In this document: piece by piece, positions 7,578 through 16,587 of the stretch | Layout of the letters: the number at the start of each line of letters is the position of its first letter | How positions within the stretch are numbered: the stretch's first letter is position 1 | Source of the DNA: Burkholderiaceae bacterium | GTDB lineage: Bacteria; Pseudomonadota; Gammaproteobacteria; Burkholderiales; Burkholderiaceae | Length of the DNA: 29,978 nt | NCBI GenBank assembly: GCA_017997515.1 | Contig: JAGOEY010000002.1 | Location: 1-29,978 of the forward strand | Direction: 5' to 3' | Made by a program: the position numbers and the translations under genes | The notes under the pieces: model-generated | Databases searched by the model: none | The model's input: only the letters and a program-made list of their open reading frames with translations | Told to the model about the DNA's origin: nothing

Positions 7578-10448
7578 TTACAACGTCCGGGCGATTTCCT
7601 TGATCTCGAAGAATTCGAGCTGGTCACCTTCTTTGATGTCGTTGTAGTTCTTGAGCTTGATACCGCACTCGAAGCCTTCCTTGACTTCGCGAACGTCGTC
7701 CTTCATACGCTTGAGCGAATCCAGCTCGCCGGTGTAGATCACGACGTTGTCGCGCAGCAGGCGGAAACGCGCGCTGCGGTTGACGGAACCGTTGGTGACC
7801 ATACAACCCGCAACCGTACCGATCTTCGACGCCACGAACACGGTGCGAATCTCGGCCATACCGATGACTTCTTCGCGCTGTTCAGGTGCCAGCATGCCGG
7901 ACATCGCTGCCTTCAACTCATCCACGGCGTCGTAAATGATGTTGTAGTAATGCAGGTCAACCCCGTTGTTCTCGGCCAGCTTGCGTGCACCGGCGTCGGC
8001 GCGCACATTAAAGCCGATGATCAACGCCTTGGACGCAATGGCCAGGTTGACGTCGGATTCGCTGATACCACCCACAGCGGCGTACACCATCTGCACCTTG
8101 ACTTCGTCGGTCGACAGCTTGAGCAGCGATGCTGCAAGCGCTTCCTGCGAACCCTGCACATCGGCCTTGACGATGATCGGCAGCGTCTGCACTTCACCCG
8201 CGGACAGGTCGGAGAACATGTTCTCCAGCTTGGCAGCCTGCTGTTTGGCCAGCTTGGTGTTGCGGAACTTGCCTGCACGGTAGGTGGCAATTTCACGGGC
8301 CCGGCGTTCGTCGGTCATCACCATGAATTCGTCACCGGCCTGCGGCACTTCGGTCAGACCCTGGATTTCGACCGGGATCGAAGGACCTGCCGTCTTGGCG
8401 GTTTTTCCGTTCTCGTCGAGCATGGCCCGCACGCGGCCAAAGGTCTGGCCCGCCAGCACCACGTCGCCCACCTTCAGCGTACCGGACTGCACCAGCACGG
8501 TGGCCACAGGGCCACGGCCCTTGTCCAGGCGTGCTTCGATGACCAGGCCCTTGGCCATGCTGTCCACCGGCGCCTTCAGTTCCAGCACTTCGGCTTGCAG
8601 CAAAACCTGTTCAAGCAGCGTGTCAATGCCCATACCGGTCTTGGACGACACGGGGACGAAGGGTGAATCACCACCGTATTCCTCGGGCACCACCTCTTCA
8701 ACCACCAGTTCCTGCTTGACGCGGTCGGGGTTGGCATCGGGCTTGTCGGACTTGGTGATAGCGACCACGATCGGCACACCGGCCGCTTTCGCGTGTTTGA
8801 TGGCTTCCTTGGTCTGGGGCATCACGCCGTCATCGGCAGCCACCACCAGAATCACGATGTCGGTTGCCTGGGCACCACGGGCACGCATGGCGGTAAACGC
8901 CTCGTGGCCAGGGGTGTCGAGGAAGGACACCATGCCGCGTGGGGTTTCCACGTGGTACGCACCAATGTGCTGCGTGATACCACCGGCTTCACCCGACGCC
9001 ACTTTGGCGCGGCGGATGTAGTCCAGCAGCGAGGTCTTGCCGTGGTCAACGTGGCCCATGACGGTCACGACGGGTGCACGGGGCAACAGCTCGGCGTCTT
9101 GTTGTGCCACTTCGTCATCGGTAAAGGCTTCTGGATCGTCCAGCGCCGCAACGATGGCCTTGTGGCCCATTTCTTCCACCACGATCATGGCAGTGTCCTG
9201 GTCCAGCGGCTGGTTGATGGAAACCATCTGGCCCATCTTCATCAGCGCCTTGATGACCTCGGACGCCTTCACGGCCATCTTGTGTGCCAGTTCGGCCACG
9301 GTGATGGTCTCAGGAACGTGCACTTCGATCACACGTGCTTCCACCGGCGCCTGCTGGCTGTGGTGGTCGTCACGTTGGTCGCGGTCATTGCCGCGGCGGC
9401 CACGAGGGCCCCCACGCCAGTTGCCACGGTTCATGCCACCGCTGCTGTCGCCGCGGGTCGGAATACCCTTCTTCTTGGCGGGATCCCCTGCCCAGGCGGA
9501 CGACGTCTTGGCAGACTTGATTTCTTTGCCTGCGCCTGCAGCACCAGGGGCGGCGGGTGCACCTGGGCGCGCAGCGCCGGGTGCGCCGACTGGCTTGTGC
9601 AGCGTACCCTTGACACCGGCCTTGTCGGCACCGGGCTTGGCAACCGGTTTGGGTTCTTCGGGCTTCTTGGCAACCATCACCTGTTTGGGTGTGGCCATCA
9701 TCGAACGAATGGCGGCAGCCTCGGCCTCGGCACGGCGGCGGCGGTCACCCAGATCGGATGCACGGGCGGCTTCTTCGGCGGCGCGGGCCTTGGATTCAGC
9801 GGCGAGTTTTTCACGGGCTTCGGCCTGGGCCAGAGCGCGTGCAGCAGCCTCTTCAGCGTACTCCTTGGAGGCTTCGGCCTTCTCGGCGGAGGCTTGCTGC
9901 TTCTTCAGCGCCTCTTGTGCAGCGTAGGCAGCAGCACGCTCTTCGGCTTCGCGTTCACGTTTCTCACGCGTCTCGCGATCATTGCGTTCCTTCGCCAGCT
10001 CTTCTTCCTGGCGGCGGATCACATCGGCCTGGCTGCGGGCTTCTTCCTCGCGGCGCAAAAGTTCTGCATCCTGCGCGCGGGATTCAACGCTGCTTTCCAC
10101 AGCAAGCTCGTTGCCTTCGTCATCAGCGGGCGACGCGTCAGAGCCATCCTCACGCTTGATGAAGGTGCGCTTCTTGCGGATTTCGACCTGGATCGTGCGG
10201 GCCTTGCCACTGGCATCGGCTTGCTTGATTTCGCTGGTGGACTTCTTCACCAGCGTGATTTTCTTGCGGTCGGCCACAACGGTGCCATGGCTGGCCTGCA
10301 GGTAACCCAGCAGTTTTTGTTTGTCCGACTCGGACAAGGTGTCTGCTCCGGCGGCTTTGGCAACGCCAGCAGCCTGGAGCTGTTCCAACAAGGTTTCAGG
10401 TGATTTTTTGAGTTCGTTTGCAAACTCGGCGACTGTAGTACTGGTCAT
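7578..10448 (-). CDS. infB: Translation initiation factor IF-2
   Basis: IF-2 places fMet-tRNA on the 30S subunit and promotes subunit joining. The 956-residue protein has an N-terminal IF2_N domain ([20 protein letters not shown]), a long Ala/Glu/Arg-rich predicted coiled coil (roughly 130-250), a Pro/Ala/Gly linker ending in an Arg/Gly/Asp/His-rich patch, and then the G domain. The P-loop GHVDHGKT falls at 465-472, followed by DTPGHEAF and the TKSDKPDAN guanine-specificity loop. The C-terminal domains carry [15 protein letters not shown] and [22 protein letters not shown] ribosome site lies about 12 bases upstream of the ATG. The spacer to rbfA holds a small inverted repeat (ATGGCAC/GTGCCAT at 7521-7549) of unknown meaning. 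Confidence 0.98.
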   Translation of the reverse strand: MTSTTVAEFANELKKSPETLLEQLQAAGVAKAAGADTLSESDKQKLLGYLQASHGTVVADRKKITLVKKSTSEIKQADASGKARTIQVEIRKKRTFIKREDGSDASPADDEGNELAVESSVESRAQDAELLRREEEARSQADVIRRQEEELAKERNDRETREKREREAEERAAAYAAQEALKKQQASAEKAEASKEYAEEAAARALAQAEAREKLAAESKARAAEEAARASDLGDRRRRAEAEAAAIRSMMATPKQVMVAKKPEEPKPVAKPGADKAGVKGTLHKPVGAPGAARPGAPAAPGAAGAGKEIKSAKTSSAWAGDPAKKKGIPTRGDSSGGMNRGNWRGGPRGRRGNDRDQRDDHHSQQAPVEARVIEVHVPETITVAELAHKMAVKASEVIKALMKMGQMVSINQPLDQDTAMIVVEEMGHKAIVAALDDPEAFTDDEVAQQDAELLPRAPVVTVMGHVDHGKTSLLDYIRRAKVASGEAGGITQHIGAYHVETPRGMVSFLDTPGHEAFTAMRARGAQATDIVILVVAADDGVMPQTKEAIKHAKAAGVPIVVAITKSDKPDANPDRVKQELVVEEVVPEEYGGDSPFVPVSSKTGMGIDTLLEQVLLQAEVLELKAPVDSMAKGLVIEARLDKGRGPVATVLVQSGTLKVGDVVLAGQTFGRVRAMLDENGKTAKTAGPSIPVEIQGLTEVPQAGDEFMVMTDERRAREIATYRAGKFRNTKLAKQQAAKLENMFSDLSAGEVQTLPIIVKADVQGSQEALAASLLKLSTDEVKVQMVYAAVGGISESDVNLAIASKALIIGFNVRADAGARKLAENNGVDLHYYNIIYDAVDELKAAMSGMLAPEQREEVIGMAEIRTVFVASKIGTVAGCMVTNGSVNRSARFRLLRDNVVIYTGELDSLKRMKDDVREVKEGFECGIKLKNYNDIKEGDQLEFFEIKEIARTL

Positions 10449-10472
10449 ATTCGGTTCGTGCCTCCATAACCA

Positions 10473-11957
10473 TTACTCTTGGCCCGCGAACCAGTGTTCG
10501 CGCGCCTTCATGATCATTGCCCTGGCATCGTCCGCGGACTGGCCAGTAAGTTCGGTGAGTTCATCAACAGCCAGATCGGCCAGGTCGTCACGTGTGTGAA
10601 TCCCACCTGCCACCAGCTTTTCGAGGATGTCAGGCGTCACGCCATCTACATCCCGCAGATTCTGGGAAGTTTCGTCAACGCTTTCTTCGCGGGCGATTTC
10701 CATCGTCAGCAAGGCATCTTTGGCCCGCGAACGCAGCTCGTTGACGGTGTCTTCGTCAAAGCTTTCGATTTCCAGCATTTCCTGCAGCGGCACGTAGGCC
10801 ACTTCTTCCAGGCTGTTGAAGCCCTCGGCGATCAGGATGTCGGCGATTTCTTCGTCCACATCCAGCTTTTCCATGAACAGCTTGCGGCTGCTGTCGGTTT
10901 CGACGGCCTGCTTTTGCGCAGACTCGGCCGCATCCATGATGTTGATCTTCCAGCCGGTCAGGTCGGACGCCAGGCGCACGTTCTGCCCGCCACGCCCGAT
11001 GGCGATGGCCAGGTTTTCTTCGTCCACCACCACGTCCATGGAGTGTTTTTCTTCGTCCACCACGATGGAGGAGACATTCGCGGGGGCCAGGGCACCAATC
11101 ACGAACTGCGCGGGGTCTTCGCTCCACAACACGATGTCCACACGTTCACCAGCGAGTTCGTTGGTAACGGCGTTCACGCGGGTACCACGCACACCCACAC
11201 AGGTGCCGATGGGGTCCACACGTTTGTCGTGCGACAGCACCGCGATCTTGGCGCGCGAACCGGAGTCGCGGGCGCAGGATTTGATCTCGAGCAGACCTTG
11301 TTCGATCTCAGGCACTTCGTTGCGGAAGAGCTCGATCATGAATTCAGGTGCCGAACGCGACAGGATGATGGGTGCGCCGCGAAGCGTCAGGTCGACTTCC
11401 ATGATCATGGCGCGCACACGGTCACCACTGCGCAGGTTTTCCTTGGCGATCATCTCGCTGCGGCGCAAGCGGCCTTCCACACGGCCGGACTCGACAATGA
11501 TGTCGCCCTTGTCCATGCGTTTGACGGTGCCCGTAAAGATCTTTTCGCCGCGCGACATGAAGTCGTTGAGCAGCATTTCGCGCTCGGCGTCACGAATCTT
11601 CTGCAGAATGACCTGTTTGGCAGCCATGGCACCAATACGGCCAATAGGCAGGGACTCGACAGCTTCTTCGATGTATTCATCGACCTCGATGTCGGGCATT
11701 TCTTCCCTGGCCTCGAACAGCAGGATTTCCTGGTCGGGCAATTGCAGGCCCGCCTCATCGGGAACGACATGCCAGCGGCGGAACGTTTCGTAGACGCCGC
11801 TGTCGCGATCGATGGAGACGCGGATGTCCACATCACCTTCGTGCAGCTTTTTTGTGGCCTGCGCCAGGGCGGACTCCACTGCGCCAAATACCACATCACG
11901 CTCGACGTTTTTCTCGCGCGAGATGGCTTCCACCAACATCAACAATTCGCGATTCAT
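10473..11957 (-). CDS. nusA: Transcription termination/antitermination factor NusA
   Basis: NusA binds RNA polymerase and modulates pausing, intrinsic termination and antitermination. The 494-residue protein has the N-terminal polymerase-binding domain ([31 protein letters not shown] region), an S1 domain (around 135-200, with [20 protein letters not shown]), and two KH domains ([17 protein letters not shown] and [18 protein letters not shown]). Two C-terminal acidic helix-hairpin-helix repeats follow, ending in [19 protein letters not shown]. The C-terminal repeats make it the longer, proteobacterial form. An AGGAGTG ribosome site is visible upstream. It lies between rimP and infB in the standard order. 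See the rimP leader terminator for possible autoregulation. Confidence 0.98.
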   Translation of the reverse strand: MNRELLMLVEAISREKNVERDVVFGAVESALAQATKKLHEGDVDIRVSIDRDSGVYETFRRWHVVPDEAGLQLPDQEILLFEAREEMPDIEVDEYIEEAVESLPIGRIGAMAAKQVILQKIRDAEREMLLNDFMSRGEKIFTGTVKRMDKGDIIVESGRVEGRLRRSEMIAKENLRSGDRVRAMIMEVDLTLRGAPIILSRSAPEFMIELFRNEVPEIEQGLLEIKSCARDSGSRAKIAVLSHDKRVDPIGTCVGVRGTRVNAVTNELAGERVDIVLWSEDPAQFVIGALAPANVSSIVVDEEKHSMDVVVDEENLAIAIGRGGQNVRLASDLTGWKINIMDAAESAQKQAVETDSSRKLFMEKLDVDEEIADILIAEGFNSLEEVAYVPLQEMLEIESFDEDTVNELRSRAKDALLTMEIAREESVDETSQNLRDVDGVTPDILEKLVAGGIHTRDDLADLAVDELTELTGQSADDARAMIMKAREHWFAGQE

Positions 11958-12040
11958 GCCACGACACTCCTATTCCGAAATCAGTTGAGAACCACTTTGC
12001 ACAAACACAAGTGATCCACCCACCACCACGGTCCGCGCCA

Positions 12041-12631
12041 TCACTCAGACGGCGGCACGTCCCCAGGCCTGCGCCCCTTGAAATCCACGATCGGCGCAAG
12101 TCTTGCCTCACGCACCTCATCGAGCGTGAAACCCAGCACCTGCAATGGGGCTGGCACCCGCTTTTTACTAACACGCTGCCCCGGCTTGGGGGCAGGCTCG
12201 TCACTCCAGACGATTTGCCAACCGGCAGGCTCCGCGCCCACAGCTTCAGCACGCTCCAGCGTGCCACGAAATTTCTTGCGGTTCGCGCTCACCTGCCCTC
12301 GGGCAGCAACACCCATGGGGGCCTTGAGCGTGATGTCCACCACCACACCCACAAAACGCTCAAAATCTGGCTCGCCACGCAAAGGGCGGTCAATACCGGG
12401 CGAGGACACCTCCAGCCGACGGTATTCAATGCCATCCACCTCCAGAGCAAACTGCAGCTGGCGATGGACTTTTTCGCAGTCTTCAACGTTCACGAACTGC
12501 TCGACCACCTGGGCAGTATCCCAAGGCATGTCGATAGTGATACGCAGCAAGCCGCCTGCGGAGCGGTCAATCTCCACGAGGTCGTAACCCAGCCCGGTTA
12601 CGGTTTGTTCGACAATTTGCTGCAGCGCCAC
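12041..12631 (-). CDS. rimP: Ribosome maturation factor RimP
   Basis: RimP is needed for early 30S assembly. The 196-residue protein shows the family pattern: VEQTVTGLGYDLVEIDRS at the N-terminus, LLRITIDMPWD, CEKVHRQLQFALEVDGI, and the signature LEVSSPGIDRPLRGEPDFERF. The C-terminal SH3-like part contains GQVSANRKKFRGTLERA and LDEVREARLAPIVDFKG. Start is a GTG at 12629-12631; no in-frame ATG fits better, and the MALQQIVEQTV start matches relatives as I know them. No strong Shine-Dalgarno sequence is seen upstream; the region is AT-rich. It is the first gene of the operon. Confidence 0.95.
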   Translation of the reverse strand: MALQQIVEQTVTGLGYDLVEIDRSAGGLLRITIDMPWDTAQVVEQFVNVEDCEKVHRQLQFALEVDGIEYRRLEVSSPGIDRPLRGEPDFERFVGVVVDITLKAPMGVAARGQVSANRKKFRGTLERAEAVGAEPAGWQIVWSDEPAPKPGQRVSKKRVPAPLQVLGFTLDEVREARLAPIVDFKGRRPGDVPPSE

Positions 12632-12705
12632 GTTAGTTCGGATACTTTTTAAAAATCAGGAAACGGAGAGAGGTCAGGAAAACCCTGCCCCAAAAACAAT
12701 CGACC

Positions 12706-12738
12706 AAAAAAAACGGGCCGGTAGTAACCCGCCCGTTT
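12706..12738 (-). terminator. Intrinsic terminator in the rimP leader / after the thioredoxin gene
   Basis: On the minus strand AAACGGGC (12738-12731) pairs with GCCCGTTT (12718-12711) across a 12-base loop that can pair further (GG/CC), and is followed by eight T residues (12713-12706). It is a textbook rho-independent terminator. It can end the cytochrome/thioredoxin transcript, but it also lies downstream of the best predicted promoter for rimP. Confidence 0.85.
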
Positions 12739-12754
12739 GGTCGTGAAGAGCGCA

Positions 12755-12783
12755 ATTATAGCCCGAAATCCCCTGATTTGCAA
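12755..12783 (-). promoter_or_regulatory. Predicted sigma-70 promoter for rimP-nusA-infB operon
   Basis: Minus strand: TTGCAA (12783-12778), 17-base spacer, TATAAT (12760-12755). The -10 is a perfect consensus and the spacing is optimal. The start site would be near 12748, about 10 bases before the terminator stem, leaving a leader of about 117 bases before the rimP GTG. No comparable promoter was seen between the terminator and rimP. Confidence 0.7.
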
Positions 12784-12830
12784 AGGTTTAGACCGGCCAA
12801 CAGCCCTGAAACTGACGGGTTACGGGGCAT

Positions 12831-13208
12831 TTACGCAGCATGGAGCTGCTGAATTCGCCGCAACAGAGCCCGGGTATCGTCATCCACCACACTACTGCGC
12901 TCTGGCTGCGCCTGGAGGCTTGTTAACAACCGGGCCAAAACATCGGAATAAGGTGCAAGCGGTGCAAGAAAACGGGCACCCGTGTCATCGGCAATCAGCA
13001 GGGTCGGAAAAGTCTCGATGTCCAGGTCGCCCACCGTGTCGGACGCATCCTCCACATCCAGCCACAGGAAACGGGCTGCGGGAAACTGCAGCGCAACCGC
13101 ATCAAACTGGGCGCGGTAATCACGGCAGGCACCACACCAGCCCGCACAAAGACAGACAACCCACCACTGCGACAACATCTTCTGGTCACTCCGGAAATAA
13201 CTGCGCAT
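12831..13208 (-). CDS. Thioredoxin-family protein
   Basis: A protein of 125 residues with a thioredoxin-like active site WCGAC (24-28) preceded by WWVVCLCAG, so two further cysteines (C19, C21) lie close to the redox pair. After it come DYRAQFDAVALQFPAARFLWLDVED and the cis-Pro region DIETFPTLLIADD (63-75), as in thioredoxin. There is no signal peptide, so it should be cytoplasmic. The start is uncertain: ATG at 13208 gives the listed length, while ATG at 13178 has a clearer GGAG upstream and removes ten residues. The open frame continues further upstream but overlaps the cytochrome gene and is not plausible there. It follows the tri-haem cytochrome by about 52 bases. The exact redox partner is unknown. 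Confidence 0.85.
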   Translation of the reverse strand: MRSYFRSDQKMLSQWWVVCLCAGWCGACRDYRAQFDAVALQFPAARFLWLDVEDASDTVGDLDIETFPTLLIADDTGARFLAPLAPYSDVLARLLTSLQAQPERSSVVDDDTRALLRRIQQLHAA

Positions 13209-13260
13209 GGTAAAGCCCTTTCGCGCGGGCGCACCCTCACCCGCCCCATGCCACACCAGA

Positions 13261-14562
13261 TTACCGGCTTTCGCGCTGCTTGTAGACCTCGATTGCCGTG
13301 ACCGGTACGGCCTGGTTACCCCAGGATGCCCGCACAAATGACAAAACAGCCGCCACTTCGGCGTCGTTGAGCACATGGGTAAAAGGCGGCATACCAAACG
13401 GCCGTGGGTTCCCGGCCGTCGCTGGCAGGTAACCGCCATGTAATACCGCCTGCACCGCATTGATGGGTGGGTCCATCGTGACGGCACGGTTGTCCGCCAG
13501 GGCCGGGAACGCACCAGCCTGGCCTTCCCCTGATGCGCCATGGCACTGGGCACATTGCTGGTCGTACACCTGAGCGCCCAAACGCATCGTTTCAGGCGCT
13601 GGCACAGCAGGCCGCTGGTGTGCAGCCGGAATGGATTCTTGTGGCAAGGCCCGCAGATATACCGCCATGGCGTGGGCGTCGGCATCACTCAGGTGCTGTG
13701 TGCTGTTGAATACCACCTCGGCCATGGGTCCCATCACCGAGCCGTGTGGTGCAATGCCGGTTTTCAGCAAAGCCACCACATCTTCCAGCGGCCAATCGGC
13801 CACCCCGGCCTGGGCCGATGAAGTCAGCCCGGGTGCATACCAATTTTGCAAAGGAATGATGCCGCCCTGCAGGCTGCGCGACAGGCTGCTGGCCCCCAAC
13901 GCGTTGCGTGGGCTGTGGCAGGCCACGCAGTGGCCCAGGCCCTGCACCAGATAAGCGCCACGGTTCCAGTCGGCAGACTGGTGCGGATTTTGGGTGTTGG
14001 CACCGGGCGTAAAGAACAACGCCCGCCAGACCGCCAGCGCCCACTGGCTGTTGTACGGAAAACGCAGCGTGTGGTCGCGGTTGGGCTGGGCCACGGGTGG
14101 CAGGCTGTGCAGGTAGGCAAAGATCGCGTCTGAATCTTCCCGCGTGACGTGGGTGTATTCGGTGTACGGAAACGCGGGGTACAGCAGCCTGCCATCCTTC
14201 GACCGCCCATGGTGCATGGCACGCCAGAAGTGATCGGGCGACCAAGTACCCATGCCGGTTTCTGCGTGCGGCGTGAGGTTGGGTGCGTAAACCGCGCCAA
14301 ATGGCGTGTCAATGCCCCGTCCGCCTGCATAGGCTGGGCCACCGCGTACGGTGTGGCACGAAATGCAGTTCCCGGCCTGTGCCAGGTATTTGCCACGCTC
14401 GATCTGCGCCGGACTCGCCGGCACGGCCACGGGGGCCACGCGGGTAACAGGTGTCTCGCCCCGCACATTCAGCATCCAGACCGTTGCTACAACGGCTGCA
14501 AACAGAGCTACCAAAAGCCCGAAGGCCCAGGCCAGGCGTTTTTTTGTAAGGGTGTTTGCCAT
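13261..14562 (-). CDS. Tri-haem cytochrome c (alcohol/aldehyde dehydrogenase cytochrome subunit-like)
   Basis: A membrane-anchored periplasmic cytochrome of 433 residues. One N-terminal hydrophobic segment (about 11-31, AWAFGLLVALFAAVVATVWML) serves as signal anchor. Three CxxCH haem-attachment motifs are present: CISCH (66-70), CVACH (212-216) and CAQCH (337-341). The region around the first haem (RGKYLAQAGNCISCH and FGAVYAPNLTPHAETG) matches the multi-haem subunits of membrane-bound gluconate, alcohol or aldehyde dehydrogenases that pass electrons to the respiratory chain. No dehydrogenase catalytic subunit lies nearby. It follows the di-haem cytochrome gene by 3 bases, so the two are probably one unit. 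Confidence 0.9.
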   Translation of the reverse strand: MANTLTKKRLAWAFGLLVALFAAVVATVWMLNVRGETPVTRVAPVAVPASPAQIERGKYLAQAGNCISCHTVRGGPAYAGGRGIDTPFGAVYAPNLTPHAETGMGTWSPDHFWRAMHHGRSKDGRLLYPAFPYTEYTHVTREDSDAIFAYLHSLPPVAQPNRDHTLRFPYNSQWALAVWRALFFTPGANTQNPHQSADWNRGAYLVQGLGHCVACHSPRNALGASSLSRSLQGGIIPLQNWYAPGLTSSAQAGVADWPLEDVVALLKTGIAPHGSVMGPMAEVVFNSTQHLSDADAHAMAVYLRALPQESIPAAHQRPAVPAPETMRLGAQVYDQQCAQCHGASGEGQAGAFPALADNRAVTMDPPINAVQAVLHGGYLPATAGNPRPFGMPPFTHVLNDAEVAAVLSFVRASWGNQAVPVTAIEVYKQRESR

Positions 14563-14565
14563 GGT

Positions 14566-15288
14566 TCAGTCCGCCAGTCCACCACAGGGCATGGGCAAAG
14601 GTGCAGGCAAACTGGTTGCAGGTTTTCCAGCGTTGGCCACCACCTGGGACGACAGCCACGTGGACACCGCCCCCACATCGGCAGGTGTGAGTTGCGCCGC
14701 AATCTGGGCCATACAGTCGGGCGCGTGCGCCTTGCGTTGACCGGTCTGCCATGCGCCCAGTTGGGCATTCAGGTAATCACGCGGCAGGCCCAACAGGCCG
14801 GGAATGAACGGTTTCACACCTGTCATGGCGGCACCGTGGCACAACACACAGGCAGGCAGCTTGCGGCTGGCGTCTCCCTCCATCACAAGCACCCGCCCCC
14901 GCTCCAGCGTGGCGGTCGGTGCATTCTGGGTCTGCGGCGCAGGGTAAGGCACGTCAGTGTTGGCGAAGTGCTGCGCCATTTCCAGCAGATAACCGTCGGT
15001 CAGATGCTCCAACAGCAACGCCATGGGTGGATAGCTGCGACGTCCATCGCGGAAGTTAAGCAGCTGGTTGTACAGGTAGCCCTCCGGCTTGCCCGCGATG
15101 CGCGGAAAGTACCCCTGGTTGGTGGCGCGCCCTTCCCGGCCGTGGCAGGCGACACAGGCCAGCACACGCGGAGCCATACCTGCGGACACAGTGGCGGCCA
15201 ACGCAGCAGGTGCACCCGTTGACGTAGCCGCCATCGCACCACTGGCCAGACCCAACACAACAAACAACAAAGATCGCAAAGGGGACAT
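14566..15288 (-). CDS. Di-haem cytochrome c (c4/c553-like)
   Basis: A periplasmic protein of 240 residues with a signal peptide (about 1-20, LLFVVLGLASGAMA) and two CxxCH motifs, CVACH (45-49) and CVLCH (147-151). Sequences around the haems (ACHGREGRATNQGYFPRIAG, GYLYNQLLNFRDGRRSYPPM, IPGLLGLPRDYLNAQLGAWQ) follow the two-domain cytochrome c4 pattern. It most likely shuttles electrons between a periplasmic or membrane donor and a terminal oxidase. It is the first gene of a three-gene minus-strand run with the tri-haem cytochrome and the thioredoxin-like protein. No clear promoter or Shine-Dalgarno site was recognised upstream. Confidence 0.9.
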   Translation of the reverse strand: MSPLRSLLFVVLGLASGAMAATSTGAPAALAATVSAGMAPRVLACVACHGREGRATNQGYFPRIAGKPEGYLYNQLLNFRDGRRSYPPMALLLEHLTDGYLLEMAQHFANTDVPYPAPQTQNAPTATLERGRVLVMEGDASRKLPACVLCHGAAMTGVKPFIPGLLGLPRDYLNAQLGAWQTGQRKAHAPDCMAQIAAQLTPADVGAVSTWLSSQVVANAGKPATSLPAPLPMPCGGLAD

Positions 15289-15565
15289 GGGGCTTGTAAA
15301 TTATGAAATTCAGATCACCCTTTAAATCTACCCCGGGCACCAAAAACAATACAGCCTCAGTGGCGCTCCAAAAAACCATACCAGATGGGAGTGCCTGACA
15401 CACTTTGCACATGATGGGCCGAGGGCATGAAACCAATGCCCAAGTCTGAATAAATTTGAAGTTATTCGACGAAGCACCCCAGGAGTCTGCTCGCTGGGTA
15501 TTTTGAATACATGGGCTCAATGATCTGCAGCGCGAGCCCACGCCCAAACCAAGCACGGAAATGAC
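15289..15565. other. Intergenic region with no recognised gene
   Basis: Between the di-haem cytochrome start and the tRNA-Lys terminator there is a stretch with lower GC content. It must contain the cytochrome promoter. A CATAAT hexamer on the minus strand (15305-15300) is too close to the start codon to be convincing. The open frame that covers it on the minus strand shows no family signature and reads into the cytochrome gene in another frame, so it was not accepted. No integrase remnant or duplicated tRNA end was noticed. Confidence 0.5.
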
Positions 15566-15589
15566 AAAGGCCTCCATGAGGAGGCCTTT
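15566..15589 (-). terminator. Terminator hairpin after tRNA-Lys
   Basis: A perfect 10-bp stem, AAAGGCCTCC and GGAGGCCTTT, with a 4-base loop, about 25 bases downstream of the tRNA 3' end on the minus strand. The run after the stem (TTTGTCATTT) is only moderately T-rich. Confidence 0.7.
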
Positions 15590-15614
15590 GAAAACGCGCA
15601 TTACGCTTCTAATT

Positions 15615-15690
15615 TGGTGGGACGTGCGGGGGTCGAACCCACGACAAACGGATTAAAAGTCCGCTGCTCTACCAACTGAGCTAACGTCCC
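15615..15690 (-). tRNA. tRNA-Lys(TTT)
   Basis: Read on the minus strand, the gene starts GGGACGTTAGCTCAGTTGG and has a full cloverleaf: acceptor stem GGGACGT/ACGTCCC, D-arm with GCTC/GAGC, anticodon loop CTTTTAA with anticodon TTT, variable loop, and T-arm GTGGGTTCGACCCCCGC. The discriminator base is A, and the CCA end is encoded (15617-15615). It lies downstream of tcdA, and a hairpin terminator follows it. Confidence 0.97.
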
Positions 15691-15736
15691 AAATTTTCTA
15701 TCTAGCCGTCACTTTTCAGTAGCAGCAAAGCCTCAG

Positions 15737-15766
15737 ATTATAGCGTGATTTTTCTGGTTTTCTGAC
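15737..15766 (-). promoter_or_regulatory. Possible tRNA-Lys promoter overlapping the tcdA stop
   Basis: Minus strand TATAAT at 15742-15737 overlaps the TAA of tcdA (15740-15738). The matching -35 is weak (GTCAGA at 15766-15761, 18-base spacer). The start site would lie about 40 bases before the mature tRNA 5' end. Confidence 0.45.
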
Positions 15767-16580
15767 TTGCACCTGTTTTGGATGCAATCTGATCCAGCAT
15801 CCAGCCTGCTGCACACTGCCCAAAAGTGGCAGTTACGCTGACAACCGAACCATAACCATGACAATTCAGGGTTCCGTCACCCTGCTCGACAGCGCATGAG
15901 GCATCGGGTACAGCAACGGACTCGCGACTGAAGACACAAGGCACACCCATGGATTTACCCTCCCGTGGCGCTCCGTGCTCTTTGCGCAGTCGGGCACGCA
16001 AGCGCGCCAGTAGAGGGTCGTGTGTGGTCTTCGACAGGTCGTCAATATCCACCTTGTGGGCCAGGCGCTTACCGCCCGCAGCCCCCACACAAATAAAAGG
16101 CACTGCGCCAGCACGACGGGCCCAGGCAGCCATTGCAGTCTTGGCAGCAGCGCTGTCACAAGCGTCCACCACACCATGGACGCCTTCGGACATTAACCCC
16201 GGCCAATTGGAAGGCTCCACAAAGTCTTCAATGCAGTTGACCAGGCATGCAGGATTGATCTCCGCAATACGGTCACGCATTGCCAGCACCTTGGCCTGCC
16301 CCACTGTTGCGGTTAAGGCGTGGATTTGCCGGTTGATGTTGGACTCGGCAATATGGTCCAGATCAACCAGAGTCAATTGCCCGACACCGCTGCGTGCCAG
16401 TGCTTCAGCGGCCCACGACCCCACACCACCAATGCCAATCACAGCGACGTGAGCACCACGGATCGCTGCAGCGCCTGCAGCCCCGTACAAACGTTCCAGC
16501 CCACCAAACCGGCGACCAAGATCCACAACCTCTTCGTTCGCTTCGTCCACGGCAAACGTACTGGTGCTCAACGGATTCAC
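15738..16580 (-). CDS. tcdA: tRNA threonylcarbamoyladenosine dehydratase TcdA (CsdL)
   Basis: An E1-like ThiF-family enzyme of 280 residues. TcdA uses ATP to cyclise the t6A37 modification of ANN-decoding tRNAs to ct6A. Sequence features: RFGGLERLYG near the N-terminus, the nucleotide-binding GIGGVGSWAAEALARSG (49-65), LVDLDHIAESNINRQIHA (71-88) with the conserved Asp and Arg, and VDACDSAAAKTAMAAWA. C-terminal CVFSRE and GYGSVVSVTATFGQCAAGW are typical of this subgroup rather than of ThiF or MoeB. It starts 7 bases after cpoB, and the next gene downstream is tRNA-Lys(TTT), which reads AAA/AAG codons and is itself a t6A-type tRNA. Confidence 0.92.
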   Translation of the reverse strand: MNPLSTSTFAVDEANEEVVDLGRRFGGLERLYGAAGAAAIRGAHVAVIGIGGVGSWAAEALARSGVGQLTLVDLDHIAESNINRQIHALTATVGQAKVLAMRDRIAEINPACLVNCIEDFVEPSNWPGLMSEGVHGVVDACDSAAAKTAMAAWARRAGAVPFICVGAAGGKRLAHKVDIDDLSKTTHDPLLARLRARLRKEHGAPREGKSMGVPCVFSRESVAVPDASCAVEQGDGTLNCHGYGSVVSVTATFGQCAAGWMLDQIASKTGASQKTRKITL

Positions 16581-16587
16581 CCCGGGT

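Noticed and set aside
6735..10403. Long plus-strand open frames opposite truB, rbfA and infB
   Set aside because: These are antisense to an intact operon, with Gly/Phe- or His-rich composition and no recognisable domain. The truB, rbfA and infB frames are unambiguous.
10479..12014. Plus-strand open frame (511 codons) opposite nusA
   Set aside because: A shadow of nusA with atypical composition and no recognisable domain or signal.
13209..13688. Extended N-terminus of the thioredoxin-like gene
   Set aside because: The upstream part overlaps the cytochrome gene in another frame and has no homology; internal ATGs at 13208 or 13178 give a normal thioredoxin size.
15056..15601. Minus-strand open frame across the cytochrome upstream region
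   Set aside because: It runs through the tRNA-Lys terminator and into the cytochrome gene in a different frame, and has no conserved features.
15289..15614. Integration site or mobile element beside tRNA-Lys
   Set aside because: No integrase, no duplicated tRNA 3' end and no accessory genes are present; flanking genes are housekeeping.
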